In this document: positions 14,571 to 22,567 of the stretch, piece by piece
Numbering within the stretch: position 1 is the first letter of the stretch
Layout of the letters: each line of letters starts with the position of its first letter
Source: Erythrobacter sp.
GTDB taxonomy: Bacteria > Pseudomonadota > Alphaproteobacteria > Sphingomonadales > Sphingomonadaceae
Reading direction: 5' to 3'
DNA length: 27,995 nucleotides
Assembly (NCBI GenBank): GCA_002695185.1
Contig: NZOF01000127.1
Location: 1 to 27,995, forward strand
Notes under the pieces: model-generated
Told to the model about the DNA's origin: nothing
The model's database searches: none
What the model saw: only the letters and a program-made list of their open reading frames with translations
Position numbers and translations under genes: made by a program

Positions 14571-15374
14571 ATGAGATCGATGTTCGCGCGCGCCGGAAGC
14601 CTGCTCGGCACGCCGATTGAAAGCGCATCCCGCCTGTCGGGCGGTGATTTGAGTTCCGTGACAAGGCTCGTCCTCCAGGGCGGCCAGACCATTATCGCAA
14701 AGCGCGGTCCCCTGGTTGAAGAGGAAGCGGCCATGCTGGCCGCCATCCGGGAAACCGGCACGCCCGCCCCGCACATATTGGCAGTGGAAAAAGGCCTTCT
14801 TCTGCTGGAAGATCTCCCTGCAACCGGCAGGATCACAAGATCCTGGGGCCATCTCGCCGAGATCCTCGATCATCTTCATGCACCGACGAAGCAAAGCTAT
14901 GGTTGGGATCGGGACTATGGCTTTGGCCCGATCCCAATCGCCAATGCCAGATCCGACGACTGGGCCAGTTTCTGGGCGAATAATCGGCTGCGATGCCACC
15001 TCTCCCAGATCGAGCCGCATTTGGCGCATCGCGTCGAAAGGCTGGCCGACCACATTTCCGACCTCCTCCCCACCAGCCCCTCATCTACGCTGCTCCATGG
15101 CGATCTGTGGGGTGGCAATATCCTCATCGAGAAGGATCATGTGTCAGGGCTTATCGATCCGGCCTGCTATTATGGCGACCGCGAAGTCGATCTTGCGATG
15201 CTGAGCCTGTTCGACCAGCCGCCTGATGCTTTCTATGATGCCTGTGGCCTTGCCCAGGGCTGGCAGGAGAGGCAGCCGGTTTACCGGCTATGGCCCCTTC
15301 TTGTTCATGTCCGGCTTTTCGGCGGCGCCTATTTCCAGCAGGCGGGCGCCTGCCTGGATATGCTCGGCTATTAG
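14571..15374 (+). CDS. Fructosamine kinase/aminoglycoside-phosphotransferase-like protein
   Basis: A 267-residue protein from ATG 14571 (ATG 14580 is an alternative, with AGGGG better placed). The fold is protein-kinase-like: a Gly-rich ASRLSGGDLSSVTRLVL, IIAKRGP with the ATP-binding Lys, the catalytic loop LLHGDLWGGNIL, and the metal-binding VSGLIDPACYYGDREVDLAML. These match the fructosamine/ketosamine-3-kinase family (FN3K-like), which phosphorylates sugar adducts on protein amines for deglycation. FN3K homologues are usually about 290 residues, so this is slightly short. It stands alone, with 196 bp upstream and a gene-free stretch downstream. The substrate is not known. Confidence 0.88.
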   Translation: MRSMFARAGSLLGTPIESASRLSGGDLSSVTRLVLQGGQTIIAKRGPLVEEEAAMLAAIRETGTPAPHILAVEKGLLLLEDLPATGRITRSWGHLAEILDHLHAPTKQSYGWDRDYGFGPIPIANARSDDWASFWANNRLRCHLSQIEPHLAHRVERLADHISDLLPTSPSSTLLHGDLWGGNILIEKDHVSGLIDPACYYGDREVDLAMLSLFDQPPDAFYDACGLAQGWQERQPVYRLWPLLVHVRLFGGAYFQQAGACLDMLGY

Positions 15375-15809
15375 CGCGACCGCCGTTCAGCATAAGCAAA
15401 GAGGCATCCCATCTGTCGCGACGCGGCGGGCACCGACCCGATAACCAACGGCGCACCAGTCTCTACCACTGGTACAAACACTGGTGGTTGCACCGATGGC
15501 ATGTCCAAATATCCGGCGGCAAAGAACCGGGCCGTAGATGGCAGATGCGCCTATCCAAGGCTGCACTCTCCCACGCGGTGGGCTGAACAGGCTCACGATC
15601 AGTTTGCCCAAGACCCGCAACGGCGTCGAGAAAACTCCTTGTTCCGACGGCCAAATTGAGGAGGATCAGGGCGTGAAGGCCGGAAGATCGTCCACCATAT
15701 GTTGTTCGCAGCCTGGCGATGGTATCGCGGTTCGTTCCGGCGCTGCGCAAAGGCCGGTGCAGCGCATAGGGAGGTGAAGATAGTCGATCGTCCGGAACCC
15801 CAGGCCGTA
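15375..15809. other. Gene-free stretch with ACTGGT repeats
   Basis: No convincing gene. ACCAGT at 15455-15460 is followed by CACTGGT at 15467-15473 and again at 15479-15485, giving an inverted pair and a direct repeat with 12-bp period, possibly a regulator binding site. An AGGGAGG-like ribosome site at about 15767-15774 has only GTG 15774 next to it, which leaves the start of the following gene uncertain. Confidence 0.4.
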
Positions 15810-16490
15810 ATGGCAAGTACGCCTGTCACCCCTCGGGCAAACGGCAACAGCACCCCGCCGCCGTCCGAGTTTCTGATCGAGCGCCTCGAAAATCTGCTGG
15901 CCGATGTCGAAACGCCCGACATCGCGCCCCTCATCGAGGCGCTGATGCGCCGCCGTGCCGCCATAGACGAGCAAAGGTCGAAGCCGCCCCTGGCGGATCC
16001 CTCCCTTTATCTCTTGCATCAATGGGGCATACTCTCCCTGCGCTGCTTCAACAGCCTGCGCCACATCTGCGGCCATGACCCGGAGGCCGATCTTCTCGAT
16101 TACCCGAAGCTCAGCGACGCCGCACGGGTTCCGATCAGGAAACTCCTCGACTCCCCCAATTTCCACCGAGCCTCCCTGATGGAGCTTGCTTTGGCTGCCG
16201 ATGATTATGGGCATGTCCTGCGGGAGCGCGGCGGCTTGTTCGAACCTTCCGCCAAAGACATGGAGGCAGCGCGCGACGCGCGGGCCGCCAGACTTCACAA
16301 AGATCAGCAACGCTGGCACATGCTTTCCCTCCTGCTACATGAGCGCGATGGCGAAAGACTGAGTTGGACAGAGCTGGCGCTGAGGCATGGCAGGTCGGCA
16401 CGACCGCTACGAATCGCCCTCCAGGAACATCAGAAGCTGATGCTATTTCAAGCCAGTAACGCGCTACCTCCCGGCAGGTCGCGCGGATAG
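15810..16490 (+). CDS. Hypothetical helical protein with C-terminal HTH-like segment
   Basis: A 226-residue protein if it starts at ATG 15810. The frame is open from ATG 15699, but the added N-terminus is Arg-rich and unlike a conserved domain, and GTG 15774 is also possible. After a Pro/Ser linker it is all-helical: EFLIERLENLLADVETPDIAPLIEALMRRRAAIDEQ, a middle region with LRHICGHDPEADLLDYPKLSD, and SFHRASLMEL-type helices. The end, LSWTELALRHGRSARPLRIALQEH, looks like a helix-turn-helix. I recognise no family. Codon usage matches its neighbours, with a strong third-position GC bias, which supports coding. Confidence 0.65.
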   Translation: MASTPVTPRANGNSTPPPSEFLIERLENLLADVETPDIAPLIEALMRRRAAIDEQRSKPPLADPSLYLLHQWGILSLRCFNSLRHICGHDPEADLLDYPKLSDAARVPIRKLLDSPNFHRASLMELALAADDYGHVLRERGGLFEPSAKDMEAARDARAARLHKDQQRWHMLSLLLHERDGERLSWTELALRHGRSARPLRIALQEHQKLMLFQASNALPPGRSRG

Positions 16491-16534
16491 CCGCACAGAC
16501 CGCGACGCAGCAGCATCAGGTCGCGGACACCGGC

Positions 16535-16753
16535 TTAAACCGCCGGCGGACCGCCGTTCAAGATGATCAGCGCCGATCGCAGATAGTGGGCGAGTTCCTC
16601 GTCATTCTCCATCAGCCGTTCGGCAAAATCCTTCATGTCGGCCAGATCAGAACCGGATCGAAACGGCCCTTCGGGTTGCCGCTCGATCACATGGATGCTC
16701 AGACATAGCGCCTTCTTCATCAGATGGAGATCGCGCAAGTCGAGTGTCGGCAT
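16535..16753 (-). CDS. Small hypothetical protein (72 aa)
   Basis: Starts at ATG 16753, with GGAG eight bases upstream on the minus strand. The sequence MPTLDLRDLHLMKKALCLSI, then EGPFRSGSDLADMKDFAERLMENDEELAHYLRSALIIL is amphipathic-helical and acidic. No family is recognised. It converges with the preceding gene (44-bp gap) and no overlapping frame looks better, so it is a plausible small gene. Confidence 0.55.
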   Translation of the reverse strand: MPTLDLRDLHLMKKALCLSIHVIERQPEGPFRSGSDLADMKDFAERLMENDEELAHYLRSALIILNGGPPAV

Positions 16754-16925
16754 GAGTCTGCTCCGCTACGAGAACGGCGCATTATGCGGCAGGTCCCCGA
16801 CGCACGCTACCGCCTGGTAGAAGGCACAACGGCATGAAAGCATCCAACTCGGAGCCGTAACAACTCGCGGCAATCCTGCGCAGAGGTTACACCGAATCGA
16901 ATGCGCTCGTCAGCGGGAGGATCAG

Positions 16926-18005
16926 ATGCCCTATTATGCAGGTCTCAGAGGCAAGGATGAGGCAACGCGCGTCCGCATCGCGCAGGGGCTGACCCGTCTT
17001 CGGGCCGCGATCGCCGCGCAGAATATTCCGACCAAGACGATCGATGGCGATGTCCTGATCGCGAGCTGGAACATCCGCGAGTTCGAGAGCGCGAAGCTGG
17101 GCGGGCGCCTGGACGACGCCTATTATTATATCGCCGAGATCCTGAGCCACTTCGACATCATCGCCATCCAGGAAGTGCGTGACGACCTGAGCGCGCTCAA
17201 ACGCGTGCAGGGACTGCTTGGTGGGTGGTGGAAATATATCGTGACCGACGTGACCGAAGGCCGGCCCGGAAATTATGAGCGGATGGCGTTCCTCTACGAC
17301 AGCCGCAAGGTCACCTTCGGCGGCCTCGCCGGCGAAATCGTGCTACCTCGGCAGGTAGACAAAGAGGTTCTCCAGTTCGCCCGGACGCCCTTCGTATGCG
17401 GTTTCAAGGCTGGCTGGGCCAAGATCGATCTTTGCACGGTCCATATCTATTATGGGAAGCAGAAGGCGCTGGACGAGAAGCGCCTCACCGAGATCAGGAA
17501 CCTCGCGGATTTCCTGGCCAAACGGGCGAAGAAGGCCGCCCAGCCCCTCCCGGCAACGCCGGGCGAAGCGAAGGCCCGCCAGCCCGAACCGGACACGCTG
17601 GTGTTGCTTGGTGACTTCAACATCTTCGACCCCAAGGATGCGACGCTCACGGCAATCACGGATGCCGGGTTCAAAATTCCCGACGTCCTCACCAGGCGCG
17701 CCAGCGACGCCAAGGGCGGCTCCAATGTCGCGAAGGACAAATTTTACGATCAGATAGCCATCTGGCGCGGCAAGCGCTTCGACGAGACGCCCAGAGGCGG
17801 CGCTCTCGATTTCTTCGAGGCCGTCTACCGCATGGAGGACGAAGCGCTTTACGCGCCCGAGATAAAGCCCGGCAAGAAAGGTAATCTTCCCACCTACAAG
17901 GAATGGCGGACCTATCAGATGTCCGACCATCTGCTTCTCTGGTCCGCCTTCAAGGTCGACTTTGCGTCCGACTATCTGGAGGATCTGGCAAAGCCGCCAT
18001 CCTGA
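16926..18005 (+). CDS. Endonuclease/exonuclease/phosphatase (DNase I-fold) protein
   Basis: A 359-residue protein from ATG 16926, preceded by GGGAGGATCAG. It shows the ordered motifs of the EEP superfamily: VLIASWNIREF (Asn), FDIIAIQEVRDD (metal-binding Glu), KIDLCTVHIYYG (catalytic His region), TLVLLGDFNIFDP (Asp and Asn) and the terminal YQMSDHLLLWSAF (Asp-His). This indicates a Mg-dependent phosphodiesterase; the substrate (DNA, RNA or phospholipid) cannot be told. No signal peptide, so probably cytoplasmic. A Lys/Ala/Pro-rich insertion sits between the fourth strand and the GDFN motif. It has its own intergenic space on both sides. Confidence 0.9.
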   Translation: MPYYAGLRGKDEATRVRIAQGLTRLRAAIAAQNIPTKTIDGDVLIASWNIREFESAKLGGRLDDAYYYIAEILSHFDIIAIQEVRDDLSALKRVQGLLGGWWKYIVTDVTEGRPGNYERMAFLYDSRKVTFGGLAGEIVLPRQVDKEVLQFARTPFVCGFKAGWAKIDLCTVHIYYGKQKALDEKRLTEIRNLADFLAKRAKKAAQPLPATPGEAKARQPEPDTLVLLGDFNIFDPKDATLTAITDAGFKIPDVLTRRASDAKGGSNVAKDKFYDQIAIWRGKRFDETPRGGALDFFEAVYRMEDEALYAPEIKPGKKGNLPTYKEWRTYQMSDHLLLWSAFKVDFASDYLEDLAKPPS

Positions 18006-18208
18006 CCTTGAAGGCGCACGCAGGGCTAGGGCCATATCAGCACGTTCACCTGCCCTGCATCGGTCAAGCAAACAGGCGGTGAAGGCCCCAGCCAGATCCA
18101 CTGTCGCATGTGGTTGCTCAAATCCCATTCTAACAGTGCCATCTTGCTATCCAGCGCCGATCTGGCAATCTCCTCTCCGGCGGGCAGACCCATGAAGGAC
18201 CATGGATC

Positions 18209-18475
18209 ATGCCAAAACTGACCGAACGTGAGCGCCTGGCCGAGCTTGAAGTGCGGCAGCGCAAACTGCTCGACGAAATCGATGCTGCACGTCTTTCCCT
18301 CCGATCACGCTACGCCGCCGCCATCCAGGAGCTACCGGTCGAAACACTGACGGAGCGGGAACTGCGCGACGTCGTGCAGCTCTCGATCCAGCTCGGCGGC
18401 GCGACCGCCATCGCCGCGCTCAAACCCTTGCTTCCGGCACATGCACCCGGGAGAAAGACGGCAACGTCGCGATAG
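18209..18475 (+). CDS. Small helical protein of accessory element (88 aa)
   Basis: Starts at ATG 18209, with GAAGGA eight bases upstream. The sequence has a heptad-like coiled coil (TERERLAELEVRQRKLLDEIDAARLSLRSRYAAAIQEL) and a second helix (TERELRDVVQLSIQLGGATAIAAL), with a basic C-terminus. I recall similar small proteins near mobilisation genes in sphingomonads but cannot name a family. It is 76 bp upstream of the HU gene and may be co-transcribed with it. Confidence 0.7.
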   Translation: MPKLTERERLAELEVRQRKLLDEIDAARLSLRSRYAAAIQELPVETLTERELRDVVQLSIQLGGATAIAALKPLLPAHAPGRKTATSR

Positions 18476-18551
18476 CCGGCGTGCCCCCTCTCGACGGATC
18501 ATCGCCAACTTGGCATCTGACCCGCCCGAATCATCAAATGGAAGAATTCCT

Positions 18552-18827
18552 ATGACGCTGACCGATATCATCGCCTCGATCGCCGCTGACGAGGGCCTCG
18601 CAAAGACCGACGTCAAGAAGGTGGTGGACGCCCTGTTCGCGCAGGTTGCAGCAGCAGCCGAGAAGGATGAGGAAGTTTCCATCCCCGGCTTCGGTAAGTT
18701 CAAGGTGAAGCACATCGCCGCACGCGACGGCCGTAATCCTTCGACGGGTGAGGCGATCAGCATCGCCGCGTCCAAGAAACTCGGCTTCACGCCTGCCAAA
18801 GCGCTGAAGGACAAGCTGAACGGCTGA
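18552..18827 (+). CDS. HU/IHF-family histone-like DNA-binding protein
   Basis: A 91-residue protein starting at ATG 18552 with a GGAAGAA site; an upstream extension of the frame to 18441 lacks a start signal. The sequence shows the HU layout: MTLTDIIASIAADEGLAKTDVKKVVDAL (helices 1-2), VSIPGFGKFKVKHIAARDGRNPSTGEAI (beta arm with the RNPxTG motif) and the C-terminal helix FTPAKALKDKLNG. It bends DNA non-specifically. This is likely an element-borne HU variant, which on mobile elements often serves nucleoid shaping or recombination. Confidence 0.95.
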   Translation: MTLTDIIASIAADEGLAKTDVKKVVDALFAQVAAAAEKDEEVSIPGFGKFKVKHIAARDGRNPSTGEAISIAASKKLGFTPAKALKDKLNG

Positions 18828-18836
18828 TAATAACTC

Positions 18837-18864
18837 TGGTCCTCGGCTCACCGGTGGAGGACCA
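18837..18864 (+). terminator. Hairpin after the HU gene
   Basis: An 8-bp stem TGGTCCTC (18837-18844) and GAGGACCA (18857-18864) closes a loop containing the palindrome CACCGGTG. No T-run follows, so terminator activity is uncertain. Confidence 0.45.
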
Positions 18865-19423
18865 TCAAAGTTCTCAAGGTCGCCACTAACCTGCCTCGGC
18901 CAAACCCTCCGCACGCGCAAGACATTCGTCCGCACGGTAAGAGGCTGTTGCGCGTCCGGCCATCCGCTCTGATCATGACAATTGCAGTCAGAGACATGGT
19001 CAACGCCCATTAACCAGGAAATGGGCTGGGCAGATGGATGTGAGCCGTTAAGTTGTCTGCGACGGGATTACGCCCCCCGAGCCCGTCGCCCTGCGGCCTC
19101 GCCATCTCTGGCGGGGCCGTTTCATTTCAGAACAAGCTCCAATCCGATGCTGTTGCATCAGTGCCACAGCCTTCATGACAAATTTGTGTAAACTCATTTC
19201 GGTTGCAAACCGACTTGGCGAGGCACGCGTGGCTGCTACGCTTTCGACATCCCGCTGAGCAACATGACCCCGATCCTCCTCATGGGACCGGGACAAGGCG
19301 ACGGCCAGGCAGTGAGCGGGCCTAAGCGCGGCGTCCGAAATTCGGCGCCGACGGCACGCGACCTGGTCGCGGCGTCACTTTGGAGAGGTCGCCCAAAGGC
19401 CGGCCCTTATGAGGAGAACGGAC
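18865..19423. other. Gene-free stretch between HU and luxR
   Basis: No supported gene in 559 bp. A terminator-like hairpin (GGCCTCGCC at 19095-19103 with GGCGGGGCC at 19110-19118, one G-T pair) is followed by GTTTCATTT. Two palindromes lie at 19178-19212. The last 200 bp would be the luxR leader. Confidence 0.45.
19178..19212. promoter_or_regulatory. Paired palindromes upstream of luxR
   Basis: ACAAATTTGT (19178-19187, a perfect 10-bp palindrome) and CGGTT-GCA-AACCG (19200-19212) lie about 220-245 bp upstream of the luxR start in a locally AT-rich patch. They are plausible operator sites for luxR control; no protein is assigned. Confidence 0.35.
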
Positions 19424-20182
19424 ATGTATATCTCACCGCGACTCGGCAAATTCGTGAACAGCTGCGGAGAAGTGCAGGACGAATTCGCACTCAAGGAATT
19501 GCTGGCCGAGGTCACGCCCTCGCTCGGCTTCGATCAGTTCGCGCTTGTCAGCCATGTGGATCTTGTCGGGCCGCCTCGCGATGCGATGGTGATCACCAGC
19601 TATCATGAAGGCTGGATCGAACGGTCGCTCCTTCGAAACTATTATGCGGATGACCCGGTCCATGCCGCCAGCACGAAGACGGTCACGGCTTTCCTGTGGA
19701 GCGTGATCCCGGCCATGATCCGGATGACGAAGAGGCAGCAGCAAATTCTGGAAGAGGCAAAGCCCTTTGGCCTGCGAGAAGGCCTCACCATCCCGGTGCA
19801 AGCGCCCGGTGAATATAGGGGCACATGTTCGTTCGGCGGGAAGAATTCCGTGACCCTCGACGCCGATCTACGTGGCGCCGCCCAACTCGTCGGCATGTTC
19901 GCCTTTGAAGCGGCGCGGAGGCTTCAGCGCGCACGTTGGGCGCCGGGCACACAGGTCCCGGAAATTCCGACGCTCAGCCAGCGGGAGCTGGACTGCATAG
20001 CGCTTGTCGCCTGTGGGAAGGGCAATTCCGAGATTGGCGGCATCCTCAAAATCTCGCCCAACACCGTGCGGCAATATATCGACGAAGCCATGCGGAAATA
20101 TGATGTCTACAAGCGCACCGAACTGGTCGTCCGCGCGCTGTTTGACGGCCAGATTTGCTATCGGGCGCTGAACATCGACTGA
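19424..20182 (+). CDS. luxR: LuxR-family acyl-homoserine-lactone receptor/regulator
   Basis: A 252-residue protein starting at ATG 19424; the ATG at 19409 overlaps the GAGGAG ribosome site, so the later start is preferred. The N-terminal autoinducer-binding domain (about 15-165) contains the conserved pocket residues around Trp64, Tyr73/74, Asp76/77-Pro78 (YYADDP), Trp92 and FGLREGLTIPV with its Gly. The C-terminal HTH (183-240) is LSQRELDCIALVACGKGNSEIGGILKIS and NTVRQYIDEAMRKYDV. It is predicted to bind an AHL made by the adjacent LuxI and regulate transcription. Gene order luxR-luxI in the same direction with a 138-bp gap supports a paired system. The gene symbol is generic. Confidence 0.93.
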   Translation: MYISPRLGKFVNSCGEVQDEFALKELLAEVTPSLGFDQFALVSHVDLVGPPRDAMVITSYHEGWIERSLLRNYYADDPVHAASTKTVTAFLWSVIPAMIRMTKRQQQILEEAKPFGLREGLTIPVQAPGEYRGTCSFGGKNSVTLDADLRGAAQLVGMFAFEAARRLQRARWAPGTQVPEIPTLSQRELDCIALVACGKGNSEIGGILKISPNTVRQYIDEAMRKYDVYKRTELVVRALFDGQICYRALNID

Positions 20183-20195
20183 TGACCCCGCTCAC

Positions 20196-20217
20196 GCCGC
20201 ACGCCTCGGCGTGCGGC
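20196..20217. terminator. GC-rich hairpin after luxR
   Basis: Perfect 10-bp inverted repeat GCCGCACGCC (20196-20205) and GGCGTGCGGC (20208-20217) starts 13 bp after the luxR stop. There is no T-run. It could separate luxR from luxI transcription. Confidence 0.45.
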
Positions 20218-20245
20218 AGCATCGCGGCTGATCCTTCGCTCTGCC

Positions 20246-20265
20246 ATCCCTCTTTTTAGAGGAAT
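20246..20265. promoter_or_regulatory. Candidate lux box upstream of luxI
   Basis: A 20-bp imperfect dyad, ATCCCTCT-TTTT-AGAGGAAT, with seven of eight arm positions complementary, lies 55 bp before the luxI ATG. The length and location fit a LuxR-type binding site overlapping a promoter -35 region. The arm sequence differs from the Vibrio consensus, as is usual in alphaproteobacteria. Confidence 0.5.
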
Positions 20266-20320
20266 TGTTCGTCCCTCCCTGCTGCGCGACCCTCAAGGCG
20301 CAACAACACAGGGAGCCGAC

Positions 20321-20935
20321 ATGACGCAGGTCGTTCGAGGCGGAAGCCTTCAAGAAGACATTGTTCTTCGATCGATGTACGAGGCGCGAAAGCGCGTCTT
20401 CGTCGACCTTCTTGGCTGGGACGTCCCGGTCCTCGCCGGGCGGTACGAGATGGACCAGTTCGATGGCCCCTCGACCATCTATCTGATTGCCGCCGAACCG
20501 GATGGCACCCACCTCGGTTCAATGCGGCTGCTGCCGACGAGCGGCCCCTATCTTCTCGGCAACGTCTTCCCCGAACTTTGCGATCAGCCCATGCCCGCTA
20601 CCGACAGCGTCTGGGAAATCTCGCGCTTCTGCCTGTCCCGCGATCTGCGAGCGGCCGAGCGCCGGCAGGTGCGCGACTATCTCGTCACCATGGCCGCCAG
20701 CTACGCGCTTACAAATGGCATCGAAGCCTATTGCTGCGTCGCCGACATGCCCTGGTTCAGCCAGATCCTATCCTTCGGCTGGGAATGCCGCCCGCTTGGC
20801 CTGCCCCGGACGCTCGCCTGCGGGATGTTGGGCGCGATGCAGATCATCATCACGGAAGACACGCCCGCGTTGATGCAGGCCGCCGGCGTCTGGCGCCCCT
20901 CCCCCGTCCAATTCGCCGCGGCTGCCGCCGCATAG
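20321..20935 (+). CDS. luxI: LuxI-family acyl-homoserine-lactone synthase
   Basis: A 204-residue protein from ATG 20321, preceded by AGGGAG. All the conserved residues of LuxI synthases can be placed: Arg23, Phe27, Trp33 (EARKRVFVDLLGW), Glu43, Asp45, Asp48 (EMDQFD), Arg69 (LGSMRLLPT), Phe83, Glu99 and Arg102 (VWEISRFCLS). The enzyme makes an AHL from S-adenosylmethionine and acyl-ACP. Chain length cannot be read from the sequence with confidence. The next gene starts 11 bp downstream and forms an operon. Confidence 0.96.
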   Translation: MTQVVRGGSLQEDIVLRSMYEARKRVFVDLLGWDVPVLAGRYEMDQFDGPSTIYLIAAEPDGTHLGSMRLLPTSGPYLLGNVFPELCDQPMPATDSVWEISRFCLSRDLRAAERRQVRDYLVTMAASYALTNGIEAYCCVADMPWFSQILSFGWECRPLGLPRTLACGMLGAMQIIITEDTPALMQAAGVWRPSPVQFAAAAAA

Positions 20936-20946
20936 GAGAAACGACC

Positions 20947-21846
20947 ATGGCACATTTACCCGACGTTCCATGTGCAGATTTTTACGCCGATCAGCTGCTC
21001 GCTCAAGGCTATTACATCATTCCTAAAGCCATCGCGTCTGACGAGGTCGAGGCGCTAACCAGCGATCTGGCAGAGGATTTCGACGCCACCCACCTCTCGT
21101 CAGGGCCATTTTATGGCAACGACACCAGGAGGTTTGGCAGCCTGCTCAGCCGGTCCGATCGGACCAAGGCGTTCGTCCAGCATCCGACGATCCTCGCCAT
21201 CATGCAGAAGATACTTGGCCCCTGGTGCGATCATTTCTCGCTGAACCTCACGCAGGCCATCGAGCTGATGCCCGGATCGATAGAACAGGTGCCGCATCGC
21301 GATCAGGATATGTGGCCATGCAGCCGGTTCGTGGATTCAGCGCTTCAGGTCGAATTTCTCGTCAATGTGATGTGGCCATTCACGCCCTATACGAAGGAAA
21401 ATGGCGCGACCCAGGTATGGCCGGGCAGCCATCGGCGGCTGGACGAGATGCTGATAGACCCAACGCAAGCGATCGTCGCCGAAATGGAGCCCGGCTCGGC
21501 GCTCCTGTTCCTTGGATCGACCCTCCATGCCGGCGGCGCCAACCGTTCGGCCCTGCCACGGCGCGGCATGATCATCAGCTACACGCTGGGTTGGCTCAAA
21601 CCCTATGAGCTTCAGTGGCTGGCTTATCCGCCCGAGGTCGCCCGTACCTTCGACGCGGATCTGACCGATCTGCTGGGATACCGCATCCATCGTCCGAACC
21701 TCGGAAATTATGAAGGGCGATGCCCGTCTCATCTGCTTCGCGAAACGGAGAGAAAGTCCGGCGCGATCGACATGCTGGCGCCTGAGCACCACGCGCTGAT
21801 CGAAACCTTTCGGGCGGGCGGATTGCCCGAACCCGTGACCGGCTGA
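20947..21846 (+). CDS. Phytanoyl-CoA dioxygenase (PhyH)-like oxygenase in the luxI operon
   Basis: A 299-residue protein starting at ATG 20947 with AGGAG eight bases upstream; a longer overlapping frame only rereads luxI. It is an Fe(II)/2-oxoglutarate dioxygenase of the PhyH family: QVPHRDQDMW gives the His117-X-Asp119 pair, STLHAGGANRS gives the third ligand His194, and the downstream basic LPRRGMIISY probably contacts 2-oxoglutarate. The double-stranded beta-helix core spans about 95-220. The substrate is unknown. The 11-bp spacing to luxI implies quorum-controlled expression. I recall PhyH-like genes next to luxI in other sphingomonads, but cannot cite a source here. Confidence 0.88.
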   Translation: MAHLPDVPCADFYADQLLAQGYYIIPKAIASDEVEALTSDLAEDFDATHLSSGPFYGNDTRRFGSLLSRSDRTKAFVQHPTILAIMQKILGPWCDHFSLNLTQAIELMPGSIEQVPHRDQDMWPCSRFVDSALQVEFLVNVMWPFTPYTKENGATQVWPGSHRRLDEMLIDPTQAIVAEMEPGSALLFLGSTLHAGGANRSALPRRGMIISYTLGWLKPYELQWLAYPPEVARTFDADLTDLLGYRIHRPNLGNYEGRCPSHLLRETERKSGAIDMLAPEHHALIETFRAGGLPEPVTG

Positions 21847-21888
21847 TCGGACGAACACCATCATTCGCATGGATCGACAGGGGATGAA

Positions 21889-22311
21889 ATGCGAGACGAC
21901 AAAAACCAGGAAGACGCCGCTACCGAGCGGCGTCGCCACCGCCTCGGCACATGTCGGGCACTGATCGAGGAGCGAAGGCTCGTCGAGAAAAATCTGGGCG
22001 CCCAGCTATGCGCCAATCCCAACTGGGACATGCTCCTCCACCTTTACCAGGCCGAACTGGAAGGCTTCGCTGTCTACCAGTCCGCGCTTTGCACCGTCGC
22101 CAACATTCCTTCTTCCAGCGCCCATCGCTGGACCGCCAAGCTTGCCGTGCGGAAGATATTGACGCGCCGTCTCGACCCGCGCGACAAGCGCAGGATAACG
22201 GTCAGGCTTGCACCGCCTATCAGGGAGGCGCTGGATCACATCATGGACGGTGCATCCATCGCAGCGACCGAATTTGTCCGTCGTTGCGCCAGCGATCCAG
22301 ATGGCATATGA
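21889..22311 (+). CDS. MarR-like winged-helix regulator
   Basis: A 140-residue protein from ATG 21889 with GGGGA just upstream. The layout is MarR-like: N-terminal helix (CRALIEERRLVEKNLG), PNWDMLLHLYQAELEG (helix 2), VYQSALCTVANIPSSSAHRWTAKLA (recognition helix region) and KILTRRLDPRDKRRITVRLAPPIREAL, with the wing residues DPRDKRR typical of the family. It lies 42 bp downstream of the PhyH gene on the same strand and may be part of, or regulate, that operon. The ligand is unknown. Confidence 0.8.
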   Translation: MRDDKNQEDAATERRRHRLGTCRALIEERRLVEKNLGAQLCANPNWDMLLHLYQAELEGFAVYQSALCTVANIPSSSAHRWTAKLAVRKILTRRLDPRDKRRITVRLAPPIREALDHIMDGASIAATEFVRRCASDPDGI

Positions 22312-22342
22312 TGCGTGATGCTCAATGCTTGAGGATGATGCG

Positions 22343-22567
22343 ATGCGGACGACCCTGGTGATCGATGATGATGTGATGGCGGCGGCGCGCGCGATCGCCG
22401 ATCATCAGCACAGCTCGATTGGCCGTGTCCTCTCGGATCTGGCCCGCAAGGCGCTGCATGCGCCGGAAGCGGCTCGCACGCGCAACGGCATCAGCTTACT
22501 TCCGACCAAGCCGGGTGTGGTAGTGACGCAGGACATCGTCAATGCCCTTCGCGATGAGGCGCCATGA
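22343..22567 (+). CDS. vapB: VapB-type antitoxin
   Basis: A 74-residue protein starting at ATG 22343; GAGG lies eight bases upstream, and this start gives the standard MRTTLVIDDDVMAAARAIA beginning of ribbon-helix-helix antitoxins. The C-terminal half (TRNGISLLPTKPGVVVTQDIVNALRDEAP) is the usual toxin-wrapping extension. Its stop overlaps the vapC start (ATGA). Antitoxins of this class bind the cognate PIN toxin and repress their own operon. Confidence 0.88.
   Translation: MRTTLVIDDDVMAAARAIADHQHSSIGRVLSDLARKALHAPEAARTRNGISLLPTKPGVVVTQDIVNALRDEAP

Noticed and set aside
15463..15816. A 117-codon minus-strand frame in the gap before the unknown protein
   Set aside because: No ribosome site and no recognisable sequence; its start region overlaps the neighbouring gene.
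17343..18128. A 261-codon minus-strand frame opposite the EEP gene
   Set aside because: The + strand frame carries all five ordered EEP motifs and a good ribosome site; this is a shadow.
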